NCBI GenBank assembly: GCA_964421495.1
Contig: CAYQXO010000024.1
Span: 1 to 26,195, forward strand
DNA: 26,195 nt
From: CAJXOW01 sp964421495
Lineage (GTDB): Bacteria; Bacteroidota; Rhodothermia; Balneolales; Balneolaceae
Direction: 5' to 3'
Below the pieces are notes generated by a model, which did no database searches, was not told the origin of the DNA, and saw only the letters and a program-made list of their open reading frames with translations. Positions 15,062-22,147 of the stretch are shown here, one piece after another (position 1 is the first letter of the stretch; every line of letters begins with the position of its first letter). The position numbers and the translations under genes are program-made.

Positions 15062-15083
15062 ATTGTGTAAGCGCTTGCACAAT
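15062..15083. promoter_or_regulatory. LacI-family operator (near-perfect 22-bp palindrome)
   Basis: The left half ATTGTGTAAGC and right half GCTTGCACAAT are reverse complements apart from one base pair, centred on CG with AAGCGCTT at the core. That is the form of operators bound by LacI/GalR/CcpA-type regulators. It lies 49 bp before the LacI-type start codon, overlapping or just downstream of any promoter, so autoregulation is the simplest reading. Confidence 0.75.
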
Positions 15084-15131
15084 GACGCCATGCTGATGGT
15101 ATATAGACTGGAAATCTAACATAAGAAAAGG

Positions 15132-16205
15132 GTGCGTTTGTCTTCCAGGGTCACTTTAAAACAGATTGCCCGTGAGTTGGGGGTATCCGTGATGACCGTT
15201 TCACGGGCATTGAATAACCGAACCAATGTAGATCACTCTACCCGCCAGGAGGTCTTGGAAACTGCGCAGAGATTGGGATACCGTCCCAATCACATAGCCC
15301 GCAGCCTGGTAATGAATAAAACCAATACGATTGGCGTCATTGTCCCGGAAATTACCCACTCCTTTTTTCCGGAGGTTATACGGGGTATCGAGGAGGTTGC
15401 TCATCGGAATGATTACCAGCTTATCCTGATGCATACGATGGAAAACCAGGATCGAGAGGCGGAGGCGATCACCACCCTCGAATCCAAACGTGTGGACGGT
15501 TTGTTGATCTCGACCGCTGAGACGGTTGAAAACTACCGGAAATATGAACAATTGATTGACCAGAATTACCCGCTGGTGTTCTTTGACCGGTGCGTTTTCG
15601 ATATCGGGGCGAGTTGTGTGACCATCAACGACCGAACAAGTGCGCGCCAGATAACGGAACATTTGATTGAGCACGGGTATGAAAAAATAGCGCATTTGGA
15701 GGGACCGGAGAAAATTTCCATCGGAAAGAAGCGTCGGGATGGATTTGTTGAAGCGATGAACAATCACGGTTTGACCGTGCGGGACGAATGGATCATTCCT
15801 TCGGCCCTGCAGGAGAAGGGGGGATATCGAGCGATGAAAAAACTGCTGGACTTACCCAAGGGGGATCGTCCCCGGGCTGTCGTGGCGGTGAATGACCCGT
15901 CGGCGTTTGGGGCTATGCAGGCCATCCATGAGGAGGGATTCAGTATTCCTGAAGATTTTGCCCTGACCGGGTTCTCAGATGATATACGGGCTAAATTGAT
16001 GGCGACCCCACTGACCACCATTCGTCAACCCGCCTACGAAGTAGGAAAGAAAGCTTCCGATAAACTTATTGCCCTTATTGAGGATTCCGACGAAGAGATT
16101 GAAGAGTTGGTCGTACCGACCGAACTTGTCGTTCGGGAATCCTGTGGTTGCCCGGCGTTGGAGGATAAGAACGTTATGTCCGGGCATATGGAATTGGCGG
16201 ATTAG
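15132..16205 (+). CDS. LacI-family transcriptional regulator
   Basis: 357 aa, normal for the family. Residues about 6-55 are the DNA-binding headpiece (TLKQIARELGVSVMTVSRALN) followed by the hinge helix (GYRPNHIARSL). Residues about 63-340 are a periplasmic-binding-protein-like sugar-sensing domain (TIGVIVPEITHSFFPEVIRGIEE is its first strand and helix region; VDGLLIS, PLVFFDR, AVVAVND and FALTGFSDD follow). The end, ELVVRESCGCP, is typical. The start is GTG at 15132. An in-frame TTG at 15138 is better spaced from AGGG at 15129-15132 and would remove two residues. The gene stands between the secreted-hydrolase genes and the gal operon, behind its own operator, and probably represses one or both blocks until a sugar inducer binds. 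The inducer is unknown; galactose or an oligosaccharide is a guess from context. Confidence 0.93.
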   Translation: MRLSSRVTLKQIARELGVSVMTVSRALNNRTNVDHSTRQEVLETAQRLGYRPNHIARSLVMNKTNTIGVIVPEITHSFFPEVIRGIEEVAHRNDYQLILMHTMENQDREAEAITTLESKRVDGLLISTAETVENYRKYEQLIDQNYPLVFFDRCVFDIGASCVTINDRTSARQITEHLIEHGYEKIAHLEGPEKISIGKKRRDGFVEAMNNHGLTVRDEWIIPSALQEKGGYRAMKKLLDLPKGDRPRAVVAVNDPSAFGAMQAIHEEGFSIPEDFALTGFSDDIRAKLMATPLTTIRQPAYEVGKKASDKLIALIEDSDEEIEELVVPTELVVRESCGCPALEDKNVMSGHMELAD

Positions 16206-16323
16206 CGTGGAGAATCAGAATTTGCCGGGAGTACCATCGCGATGGACGAATATCGAAGCCCAAAGAAAAGCGTAATGAACTTGAAATTGGGAAAGAGTTG
16301 TAATTATAATGGAGTTTAGCTGG

Positions 16324-16339
16324 ATGTTAACGATAACAT
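16324..16339. promoter_or_regulatory. Operator-like palindrome 1 before the gal operon
   Basis: ATGTTAACGATAACAT is a 16-bp palindrome centred on CG with only the bases next to the centre unpaired. Its half-site TGTTAAC resembles TGTAAGC of the operator at 15062-15083 (5 of 7 positions). It is a candidate binding site for the adjacent LacI-type protein. The surrounding gap 16206-16599 has no gene. Confidence 0.5.
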
Positions 16340-16383
16340 TCTTGCCTTGTGTATTTGGATTTCATTATTTCAGATGTAGGATG

Positions 16384-16401
16384 ATTGTTACGCTTTACAA
16401 T
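16384..16401. promoter_or_regulatory. Operator-like palindrome 2 before the gal operon
   Basis: ATTGTTACGCTTTACAAT is an imperfect 18-bp palindrome with ATTGT/ACAAT ends, the same outer bases as the operator at 15062. The inner positions are asymmetric, so support is weaker than for the site at 16324. Confidence 0.35.
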
Positions 16402-16483
16402 AACCTTTTATACCAATGATGATCTACACGGCACAGATGGATGATAGTCGAATATAGCCGTGCATGAAATTTGTTTTCTGAGA

Positions 16484-16499
16484 TGAGATACGTGTCTCA
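16484..16499. promoter_or_regulatory. Palindrome 3 (TGAGATAC/GTGTCTCA) before the gal operon
   Basis: TGAGATACGTGTCTCA is a 16-bp palindrome with one mismatched pair, about 100 bp before the epimerase gene. Its half-site does not match the other two palindromes, so it may bind a different regulator or form a short RNA hairpin. A CTGAGA copy starting at 16478 can pair with TCTCAG as an alternative fold. Confidence 0.4.
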
Positions 16500-16599
16500 G
16501 GCAAACTGCCGGTTTGAATTACTATTGAACAGAGGATTGTTTCTCCTATTTTAACAAACACCGTATTTACAGAAATGAATAGCAATTTAGGAAACTGAG

Positions 16600-17586
16600 A
16601 TGAGAGACGAGTTACGGTACAGTGAATTTAACCGCGATGATTTCAAACATATAACGTTGGGTAATGGGGTTTTGGAAGTGGATATTGTTCCCGAATTGGG
16701 CGGAAAGATGTCGCAATTGACCCATTTAACCACGGGTACCGATTTTTTATTACCTCCCCAGACTTCGGATGGGAAGTATAAGAAACCTGATTACGGCGGG
16801 GACTTTGAGCAGTTTGATACGAGCGGTTTTGACGAGTGCTTTCCCACCGTATCCGATGCGGAGATCGACGTAGACGGACAGAAGATCCTATTTCCCGATC
16901 ATGGAGAATTATGGTCTCGCTCCTGGGATGTAGAGCAGCGAGGTCATTCGATCACTCTATCTATAGAAGGCGTTCGCTGGGATTACACATTCGCCAAACG
17001 TATTACGTTCGAAGATAATACCATTATAATACGGTACACGCTTGTAAATGAGGATGACGGGGCCTTACCTTTCATCTGGTCGGCTCATCCTCTTTTGCAA
17101 ATTACGCCGGACAGCGAGATTTTGTTTGCGGATACGTTTGATGAAGTATTGGTGAACTGGGCGTCTGATCCCCGTATCGGAACTTTCGGGGATACGATAT
17201 CATGGCCTTATTTGCTCGATGATGACAAAGAGGTGAATTTTGCCAAAGTGCCCGGGCAAAGTTTTGAAAGAACGGCAAAATTATTCACCCCGCGTTTGCA
17301 GGAGGGACGAGTCGGTTTATACCGGGCAGACGCCGATGAGTCTATTTGTTTCGAATTCGATACGGAAGAGGTGCCTTATCTCGGCCTTTGGCTGTGTTAT
17401 GGCGGATGGCCCGTGGACGTATCCTCCGAACAGAAACACATGACCGTGGGACTGGAACCGACCACGGGTCGGCCGGATGGTCTGGATGAATCCGTCAAAC
17501 GGGGAGAGTGTCCCGTTCTTGAGGCGGGGGATACCACCAATTGGGTGTTGAAAATGTACGTGGAAAAAGGAAAGGCAAGTTTTTAG
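16600..17586 (+). CDS. Aldose 1-epimerase (galactose mutarotase) family protein
   Basis: 328 aa. Predicted to interconvert alpha and beta anomers of an aldose, here probably galactose, to supply alpha-galactose to galactokinase. Conserved points seen: DHGELW with H101, SAHPLLQI with H163 and LEPTTGRPDG with E286, the positions of the catalytic His pair and Glu in GalM-type enzymes. FDECFPTV and the beta-supersandwich pattern also fit. No signal peptide, so cytosolic. The ATG at 16600 follows AGGA at a normal distance. It is the first gene of the galactose operon. Related family members act on glucose-6-phosphate or other sugars, so galactose specificity rests on context. Confidence 0.85.
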   Translation: MRDELRYSEFNRDDFKHITLGNGVLEVDIVPELGGKMSQLTHLTTGTDFLLPPQTSDGKYKKPDYGGDFEQFDTSGFDECFPTVSDAEIDVDGQKILFPDHGELWSRSWDVEQRGHSITLSIEGVRWDYTFAKRITFEDNTIIIRYTLVNEDDGALPFIWSAHPLLQITPDSEILFADTFDEVLVNWASDPRIGTFGDTISWPYLLDDDKEVNFAKVPGQSFERTAKLFTPRLQEGRVGLYRADADESICFEFDTEEVPYLGLWLCYGGWPVDVSSEQKHMTVGLEPTTGRPDGLDESVKRGECPVLEAGDTTNWVLKMYVEKGKASF

Positions 17587-17610
17587 AACTCAAGAAATAC
17601 CCTGCGATTG

Positions 17611-17665
17611 CCGGGAGTCTGGTTGACTCCCGCTAGAAGTCTGTCGGACATTTCGAATCGTAGCG
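17611..17665. repeat. Hairpin repeat, GGGAGTC stem, copy 2
   Basis: CGGGAGTC (17612-17619) and GACTCCCG (17625-17632) form an 8-bp stem with a 5-nt loop, as in the copy at 3861-3883. Beside it, AGTCTGTCGGAC (17638-17649) is the reverse complement of the loop and inner stem of copy 1, and CGCTA/TAGCG (17631-17635, 17661-17665) can enclose it, followed by six A's. It lies between the epimerase and symporter genes, so it would be part of the gal transcript. Confidence 0.5.
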
Positions 17666-17726
17666 AAAAAAGCCCGACATACTCCTATAATTGAATAAAT
17701 GAACAAAAGAAAACAGGAGCCCTCAA

Positions 17727-19394
17727 ATGACTTCAGAGATTGCGCTTACATTTGCTGACTGGCTTATCATAGCCATTTATTTCGTCTTCATTATCGGTAT
17801 TGGATACTATCTGAAGCAATTTACCAAAAGTGACGAGGATTTTTTCCTGGCCGGACGCAAAAACAGTTCCTGGGTGGCGGGACTGGCGTTTTTATCGGCC
17901 AACATGGGTGCCCTGGAACTATTGGGGATGGCCGGTAATACCGTCAAGTACGGGATGTTCGTATCGCACTTTTACTGGATAGGAGCGATTCCCGCCATGT
18001 TATTCCTGGCGATCTACATGATGCCGTTTTACTACAGCAGCAAGATCAAGTCGGTCCCAGGTTATCTGAAACTTCGATTCGATGAGAAAACCCGCGTGCT
18101 TAACGCGATATCATTCGCCGTGATGACCCTCCTGGTAGCGGGTATCAATTTGTATGCAATGGCATTGATTTTACATACCTTCCTCGGATGGGGATGGGCC
18201 GTGAGCATGTGGGTTTCGGCCCTGACCGTGATGGTGTACGTAACCATGAGCGGTTTGATGTCCGCCATATTTACTGAAATTGTTCAATTTTTTCTCATCT
18301 GGTTCGGCCTCTTCCTGGTGGTGGTTCTGGGTATCGTGGACATCGGGGGCGTGGGAGAGATCATGTCCCGCGTACCCGAATCCTATGAATCTCTCTGGGC
18401 GACCTCCGGCAGCGCCTCGGCCAATGAAATGATGGTGAGCTGGGGAGGTATTGCACTGGGACTCGGTTTCGTGTTGTCATTCGGGTATTGGACGACCGAC
18501 TTCCTGGTGGTTCAGCGTGCTTTTTCCGCCTCCGACTTGCGGTCGGCCCGGATGACCCCTGTTATTGCCTCTTTCTTTAAGATGGCACTTCCCTTTATCG
18601 TAGTACTCGGCGGATTTGTGGCCTTATTCCTGGTTAATGAACCGGGCAGTGGCTTCGAATTGCTGGTGGAATCGGACGGGAAGGTTAACTACGACTCGGC
18701 GCTTCCTCAACTCATAAAGTACTACTACCCCCACGGATTGATCGGATTGGGAGTTACGGCGCTGTTGGCCGGTTTCATGGCCGGACAGGCCGGGAATATC
18801 AGTGCGTTCAATACCGTATGGACCTACGATATTTACCAGGCTGTAATAAAACCGGATGCCTCGAGCAAGCATCTGCTCTGGATGGGACGGGTAGCCACGA
18901 TAGGTGCTATCCTGATCAGTGTGTTGACGGCTTACTGGGCTCGCAGCATGCCGACTATCATGGATTATATGCAGGCGATATTCTCCTGGGTTAACGCCCC
19001 GCTGTTTGCCACCATGCTTCTCGGCATGTTCGTTACCTGGATAACTCCGGCCGGAGCGTTCTGGGGGCTACTCATCGGAATGGGTTCATCCCTGGGGCTG
19101 TGGCTCGGCGTCAGATTTGAACTCCTGAGCAAAAGTTTCATAACCATGTCGGACGCCGCCAGCGCCATGGCTGCCAACTTCTGGAGAGCATGGTGGGCCT
19201 GGCTTATATGTTTCGCTCTGACGATCATAATTAGCCTCTTTACGAAGAAACGCGACGAAAAAGAGCTGGTTGGCCTTGTTAAAGGGTTGACGGAAGAGAA
19301 GGTGGAACGGGACTTGCCGGCCTATAAGAAGCCTGAAGTCTGGGCTATTATTTCGGTAGTCATTTTGGTTATTCTAAACATCTATTTCTGGTAA
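17727..19394 (+). CDS. Sodium/sugar symporter, SSS family
   Basis: 555 aa inner-membrane protein with about 13-14 hydrophobic helices. It begins ADWLIIAIYFVFIIGIGYY and has the family signatures FFLAGR (first loop), GLAFLSANMGALELLGMAG (helix 1-2 unwound region), SVPGYLKLRF, and GLGVTALLAGFMAGQAGNISAFNT in the second half. The family couples Na+ entry to solute uptake. The neighbours (mutarotase, galK, galT) point to galactose. The length is typical. A good Shine-Dalgarno (CAGGAG) precedes the ATG. The gene is followed 23 bp later by a small membrane protein gene that is probably co-translated. Substrate specificity cannot be read from the sequence alone. Confidence 0.92.
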   Translation: MTSEIALTFADWLIIAIYFVFIIGIGYYLKQFTKSDEDFFLAGRKNSSWVAGLAFLSANMGALELLGMAGNTVKYGMFVSHFYWIGAIPAMLFLAIYMMPFYYSSKIKSVPGYLKLRFDEKTRVLNAISFAVMTLLVAGINLYAMALILHTFLGWGWAVSMWVSALTVMVYVTMSGLMSAIFTEIVQFFLIWFGLFLVVVLGIVDIGGVGEIMSRVPESYESLWATSGSASANEMMVSWGGIALGLGFVLSFGYWTTDFLVVQRAFSASDLRSARMTPVIASFFKMALPFIVVLGGFVALFLVNEPGSGFELLVESDGKVNYDSALPQLIKYYYPHGLIGLGVTALLAGFMAGQAGNISAFNTVWTYDIYQAVIKPDASSKHLLWMGRVATIGAILISVLTAYWARSMPTIMDYMQAIFSWVNAPLFATMLLGMFVTWITPAGAFWGLLIGMGSSLGLWLGVRFELLSKSFITMSDAASAMAANFWRAWWAWLICFALTIIISLFTKKRDEKELVGLVKGLTEEKVERDLPAYKKPEVWAIISVVILVILNIYFW

Positions 19395-19417
19395 GAATTT
19401 AAAAGGAGCAATTGATT

Positions 19418-19678
19418 ATGACAGATAACAGTAAACAATCGACGAGTCCGGAAGAACAGGCAGATGTAAAAGGAATGCGTCCCATTTGGTATTTTGTGGG
19501 ACTCGTTCTGCTAATAATGGGGGCGGTATTGGTGGTGACGGGCATTTACTATGCCATTAATCCCATTCCCAGTGCCTCCGCCGTGGCCCACTTGCACCCC
19601 AATATTTGGTGGGGCGGGGTAATGGTCATTGCCGGCGGATTATTTCTGTATGTAAGCAAAGATGATCGCGTGTATTAA
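19418..19678 (+). CDS. Small two-helix membrane protein, possible symporter partner
   Basis: 86 aa from the ATG at 19418, which has AGGAG at 19403-19407; an in-frame TTG at 19412 would add two residues but fits the ribosome site less well. The first 20 residues are polar. Two transmembrane helices follow: about 23-48 (WYFVGLVLLIMGAVLVVTGIYY) with the loop NPIPSASAVAHLHPNIW, and about 64-81 (GGVMVIAGGLFLYV), ending with a short basic/acidic tail. The HLHPNIWWG segment between the helices is striking. I do not recognise the family. It lies 23 bp after the SSS symporter and 34 bp before galK, so it is surely in the operon. By analogy with other SSS transporters that have small partner subunits, a role in the transporter is possible but unproven. 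Confidence 0.85.
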   Translation: MTDNSKQSTSPEEQADVKGMRPIWYFVGLVLLIMGAVLVVTGIYYAINPIPSASAVAHLHPNIWWGGVMVIAGGLFLYVSKDDRVY

Positions 19679-19712
19679 TGATAGAATTCATATTGGAGAA
19701 CGATATAAATCT

Positions 19713-20897
19713 ATGAAAGAATTATTCAATAAAGTAGAATACTCATTTCGGGAAAAATTCGAAACTGAACCCACCCTCATTCGTTCGCCGGGCCGCGTGA
19801 ACCTCATCGGCGAACATACCGATTATAATGGGGGGTTTGTGCTTCCCGCAGCGATTGATAAGATAATCGTTTTTGCACTGGCTGCGAATGAAACCGGCAA
19901 AGGGCGACTCTATGCGCACGATTTGGACGAGGAGTTTGCGTTTGATATAGAGGATCGACCCTATGATAAAAGCGACAAAGGGTGGCCCAACTATATCTTG
20001 GGAGCGGTTGACCAGCTTAAACAAAACGGACACGAAGTAAAAGGCTTTGACTGCGTTTTTGGTGGCGATATTCCCATCGGGGCCGGATTATCCTCCTCGG
20101 CTGCTGTAGAAGGAGGACTTTTGTACGGATTGTCCCAAATCAACGATCTGAATATTGCCAAAATCGATCTGGTTAAAATGGGACAGAAAACCGAAAATGA
20201 GTTTGTGGGCGTACAGTGCGGCATCATGGATCAGTTTATCAATATATTTGGCCGGGACAACCGCGTGCTCCAGATCGACTGTCGATCGCTCGACTATCAA
20301 TATTATCCCTTTGACCGAAATGATGTAAAAATAGTACTCTGCGACACCCAGGTCCGCCGCGAATTGGCGGGCTCCGAGTACAATAAGCGACGCGAACAGT
20401 GTAACCGCGGCGTAGAGGTTATCTCCCGGCATGAAGATGGCATTCAAAGCCTGCGGGATGTATCGCTTGAAATGCTGGAGAAGTATAAAAGTGATATGGA
20501 GGAGGTCGTTTATCAACGCTCCCGTTATGTTATCGAGGAGAATCAACGGGTATTAAAGGCGTGTCAAAATCTGTTGCAGGGTAACTTCGGGGAATTTGGA
20601 AAACTCATGTATCAATCGCACGAGGGGTTGCGGGATGATTATGAGGTGAGTTGCGAGGAGTTGGACGTATTGGTGGATGAGGCTTCCAAATTCGACAGCG
20701 TGCTGGGGGCACGAATGATGGGAGGCGGCTTTGGCGGCTGCACCATAAACCTCGTGGAAGACCATGCGATCGATGAATTTAAAAAGCAGATAAAGCAGAA
20801 CTATAAAGAGCGAACGGGCAAAGAAATCAGTGTATATCTGACCCAGATCGATGCCGGCACCGAAGTGTGGAAGGATAAAAAGGAGCCGGCCGGGTAA
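19713..20897 (+). CDS. galK: Galactokinase
   Basis: 394 aa. ATP-dependent phosphorylation of alpha-D-galactose to galactose-1-phosphate, first committed step of the Leloir pathway, in the cytosol. GHMP-kinase motifs are all present: SPGRVNLIGEHTDYNGG with R28 and the sugar-binding E34/H35/D37 cluster, the ATP-binding PIGAGLSSSAA at 121-131, VQCGIMDQF with candidate catalytic D173, and MMGGGFGGC near 336-343. The length fits E. coli GalK (382 aa). The reading frame is open further upstream to 19662, overlapping the previous gene, but ATG 19713 (MKELFNKVEYSF) starts where the family starts and has GGAG at 19695-19698. Confidence 0.96.
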   Translation: MKELFNKVEYSFREKFETEPTLIRSPGRVNLIGEHTDYNGGFVLPAAIDKIIVFALAANETGKGRLYAHDLDEEFAFDIEDRPYDKSDKGWPNYILGAVDQLKQNGHEVKGFDCVFGGDIPIGAGLSSSAAVEGGLLYGLSQINDLNIAKIDLVKMGQKTENEFVGVQCGIMDQFINIFGRDNRVLQIDCRSLDYQYYPFDRNDVKIVLCDTQVRRELAGSEYNKRREQCNRGVEVISRHEDGIQSLRDVSLEMLEKYKSDMEEVVYQRSRYVIEENQRVLKACQNLLQGNFGEFGKLMYQSHEGLRDDYEVSCEELDVLVDEASKFDSVLGARMMGGGFGGCTINLVEDHAIDEFKKQIKQNYKERTGKEISVYLTQIDAGTEVWKDKKEPAG

Positions 20898-20911
20898 AGT
20901 CGAAATTCTGC

Positions 20912-20931
20912 AAGCCGCGTTGGCTTTTTTT
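20912..20931 (+). terminator. Weak intrinsic terminator between galK and galT
   Basis: AAGCC (20912-20916) and GGCTT (20922-20926) pair around a GCGTT loop and run into seven consecutive T's. The stem is short, so it is likely leaky. It may lower galT and GH2 expression relative to galK. Confidence 0.5.
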
Positions 20932-20988
20932 GATTATAAGTACAGGGGTTAAACAGATTTTATCTCAATTTCAAATTCTTGGTTAATT

Positions 20989-22032
20989 ATGGATTTTAGT
21001 TTTTCGGACCATCCTCATCGCAGATACAATCCATTGACAGGCGACTGGCTGCAGGTCTCACCCCATCGGTCCAAGCGTCCCTGGCAGGGACAGGAGGAGG
21101 AAACGCCGGAAGAAGAGAGCCCGCAATATGATCCGGAGTGCTATTTGTGTCCCGGCAATTCGAGGGCGGGCGACGCAGAGAATCCGGAGTACGATTCCAC
21201 CTTCGTATTTACGAACGACTTCAGCGCGCTGAAACTGGATACGCCGACGGTCGATTACAACAAGGAGGATTTATTGATAGCAAAAGGGGAACAGGGGATT
21301 TGTCGGGTGCTGTGTTTTTCACCCCGGCACGATCTAACGCTTCCCGAGATGCAGACCGACCAGATTCGGGAGGTGGTGGATTTGTGGACCGACGAGTACC
21401 AATCGCTTGGTGAACGCGAAAATATAAACTTCGTCCAGATCTTTGAGAACAAAGGAGAGATGATGGGATGCAGCAATCCCCATCCTCACGGACAGATCTG
21501 GGCCGAGCAGACGATTCCGGACGAACCCCGCAAGGAACTGGAGAAACAGAAGGAATACCAGCAGAATCACGGCAATTGCCTGTTGTGCGACTACCATGAT
21601 CTGGAACAGCGGGAAGATCGGCGTAAAGTGATTGAGAATGAGCATTTTATCGTCTATGTGCCCTTCTGGGCGATGTGGCCTTTTGAAATACTGTTGATGA
21701 GCAAGCGCCATTTTCAGAGTTTCCTGGATATGTCGGACGAGGAAAAAGATGCCCTGGCCGATATCATTCGCAGGATGACGATCCGTTTTGACAATCTTTT
21801 CCAGGTTTCGTTTCCCTATTCGGCCGGATTTCACCCGGAACCTACCGACGGTAATGATCATCCGTACTGGCATTTCCATATGCATTTTTATCCGCCCCTG
21901 TTACGGTCTGCCACCATTAAAAAGTTCATGGTCGGATACGAAATGCTCGGCAATCCACAACGGGATATTACCCCGGAATGGAGTGCCGGCAAGTTGAGGG
22001 AATTATCCGAGGTACACTATAAAAATAGCTAA
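20989..22032 (+). CDS. galT: Galactose-1-phosphate uridylyltransferase
   Basis: 347 aa, almost the same length as E. coli GalT (348). Transfers UMP between UDP-glucose and galactose-1-phosphate in the Leloir pathway. The active-site HPHGQ is at 165-169, with H167 the expected uridylylated nucleophile. Zinc-ligand candidates C51, C54 (CYLC), H114 and H165 match the E. coli positions closely. The C-terminal half has the second His cluster WHFHMHFYPP. Start at the ATG 91 bp after galK. galE, which would regenerate UDP-glucose, is not in the window. Confidence 0.96.
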   Translation: MDFSFSDHPHRRYNPLTGDWLQVSPHRSKRPWQGQEEETPEEESPQYDPECYLCPGNSRAGDAENPEYDSTFVFTNDFSALKLDTPTVDYNKEDLLIAKGEQGICRVLCFSPRHDLTLPEMQTDQIREVVDLWTDEYQSLGERENINFVQIFENKGEMMGCSNPHPHGQIWAEQTIPDEPRKELEKQKEYQQNHGNCLLCDYHDLEQREDRRKVIENEHFIVYVPFWAMWPFEILLMSKRHFQSFLDMSDEEKDALADIIRRMTIRFDNLFQVSFPYSAGFHPEPTDGNDHPYWHFHMHFYPPLLRSATIKKFMVGYEMLGNPQRDITPEWSAGKLRELSEVHYKNS

Positions 22033-22147
22033 AGGGAGAGGAGACGGGAGGAATTTCTCTACATGAATATGGAAAAATCTGGTAGTCTTCCGGTTTATCT
22101 GTCTTTGGAGTCTGTCGCTGCATAAAACAACTAAATATATTGAAATC

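Noticed and set aside
16206..16599. Possible small gene in the 394-bp gap before the epimerase gene
   Set aside because: No frame with a ribosome site and sensible composition was seen; the palindromes explain the gap better.
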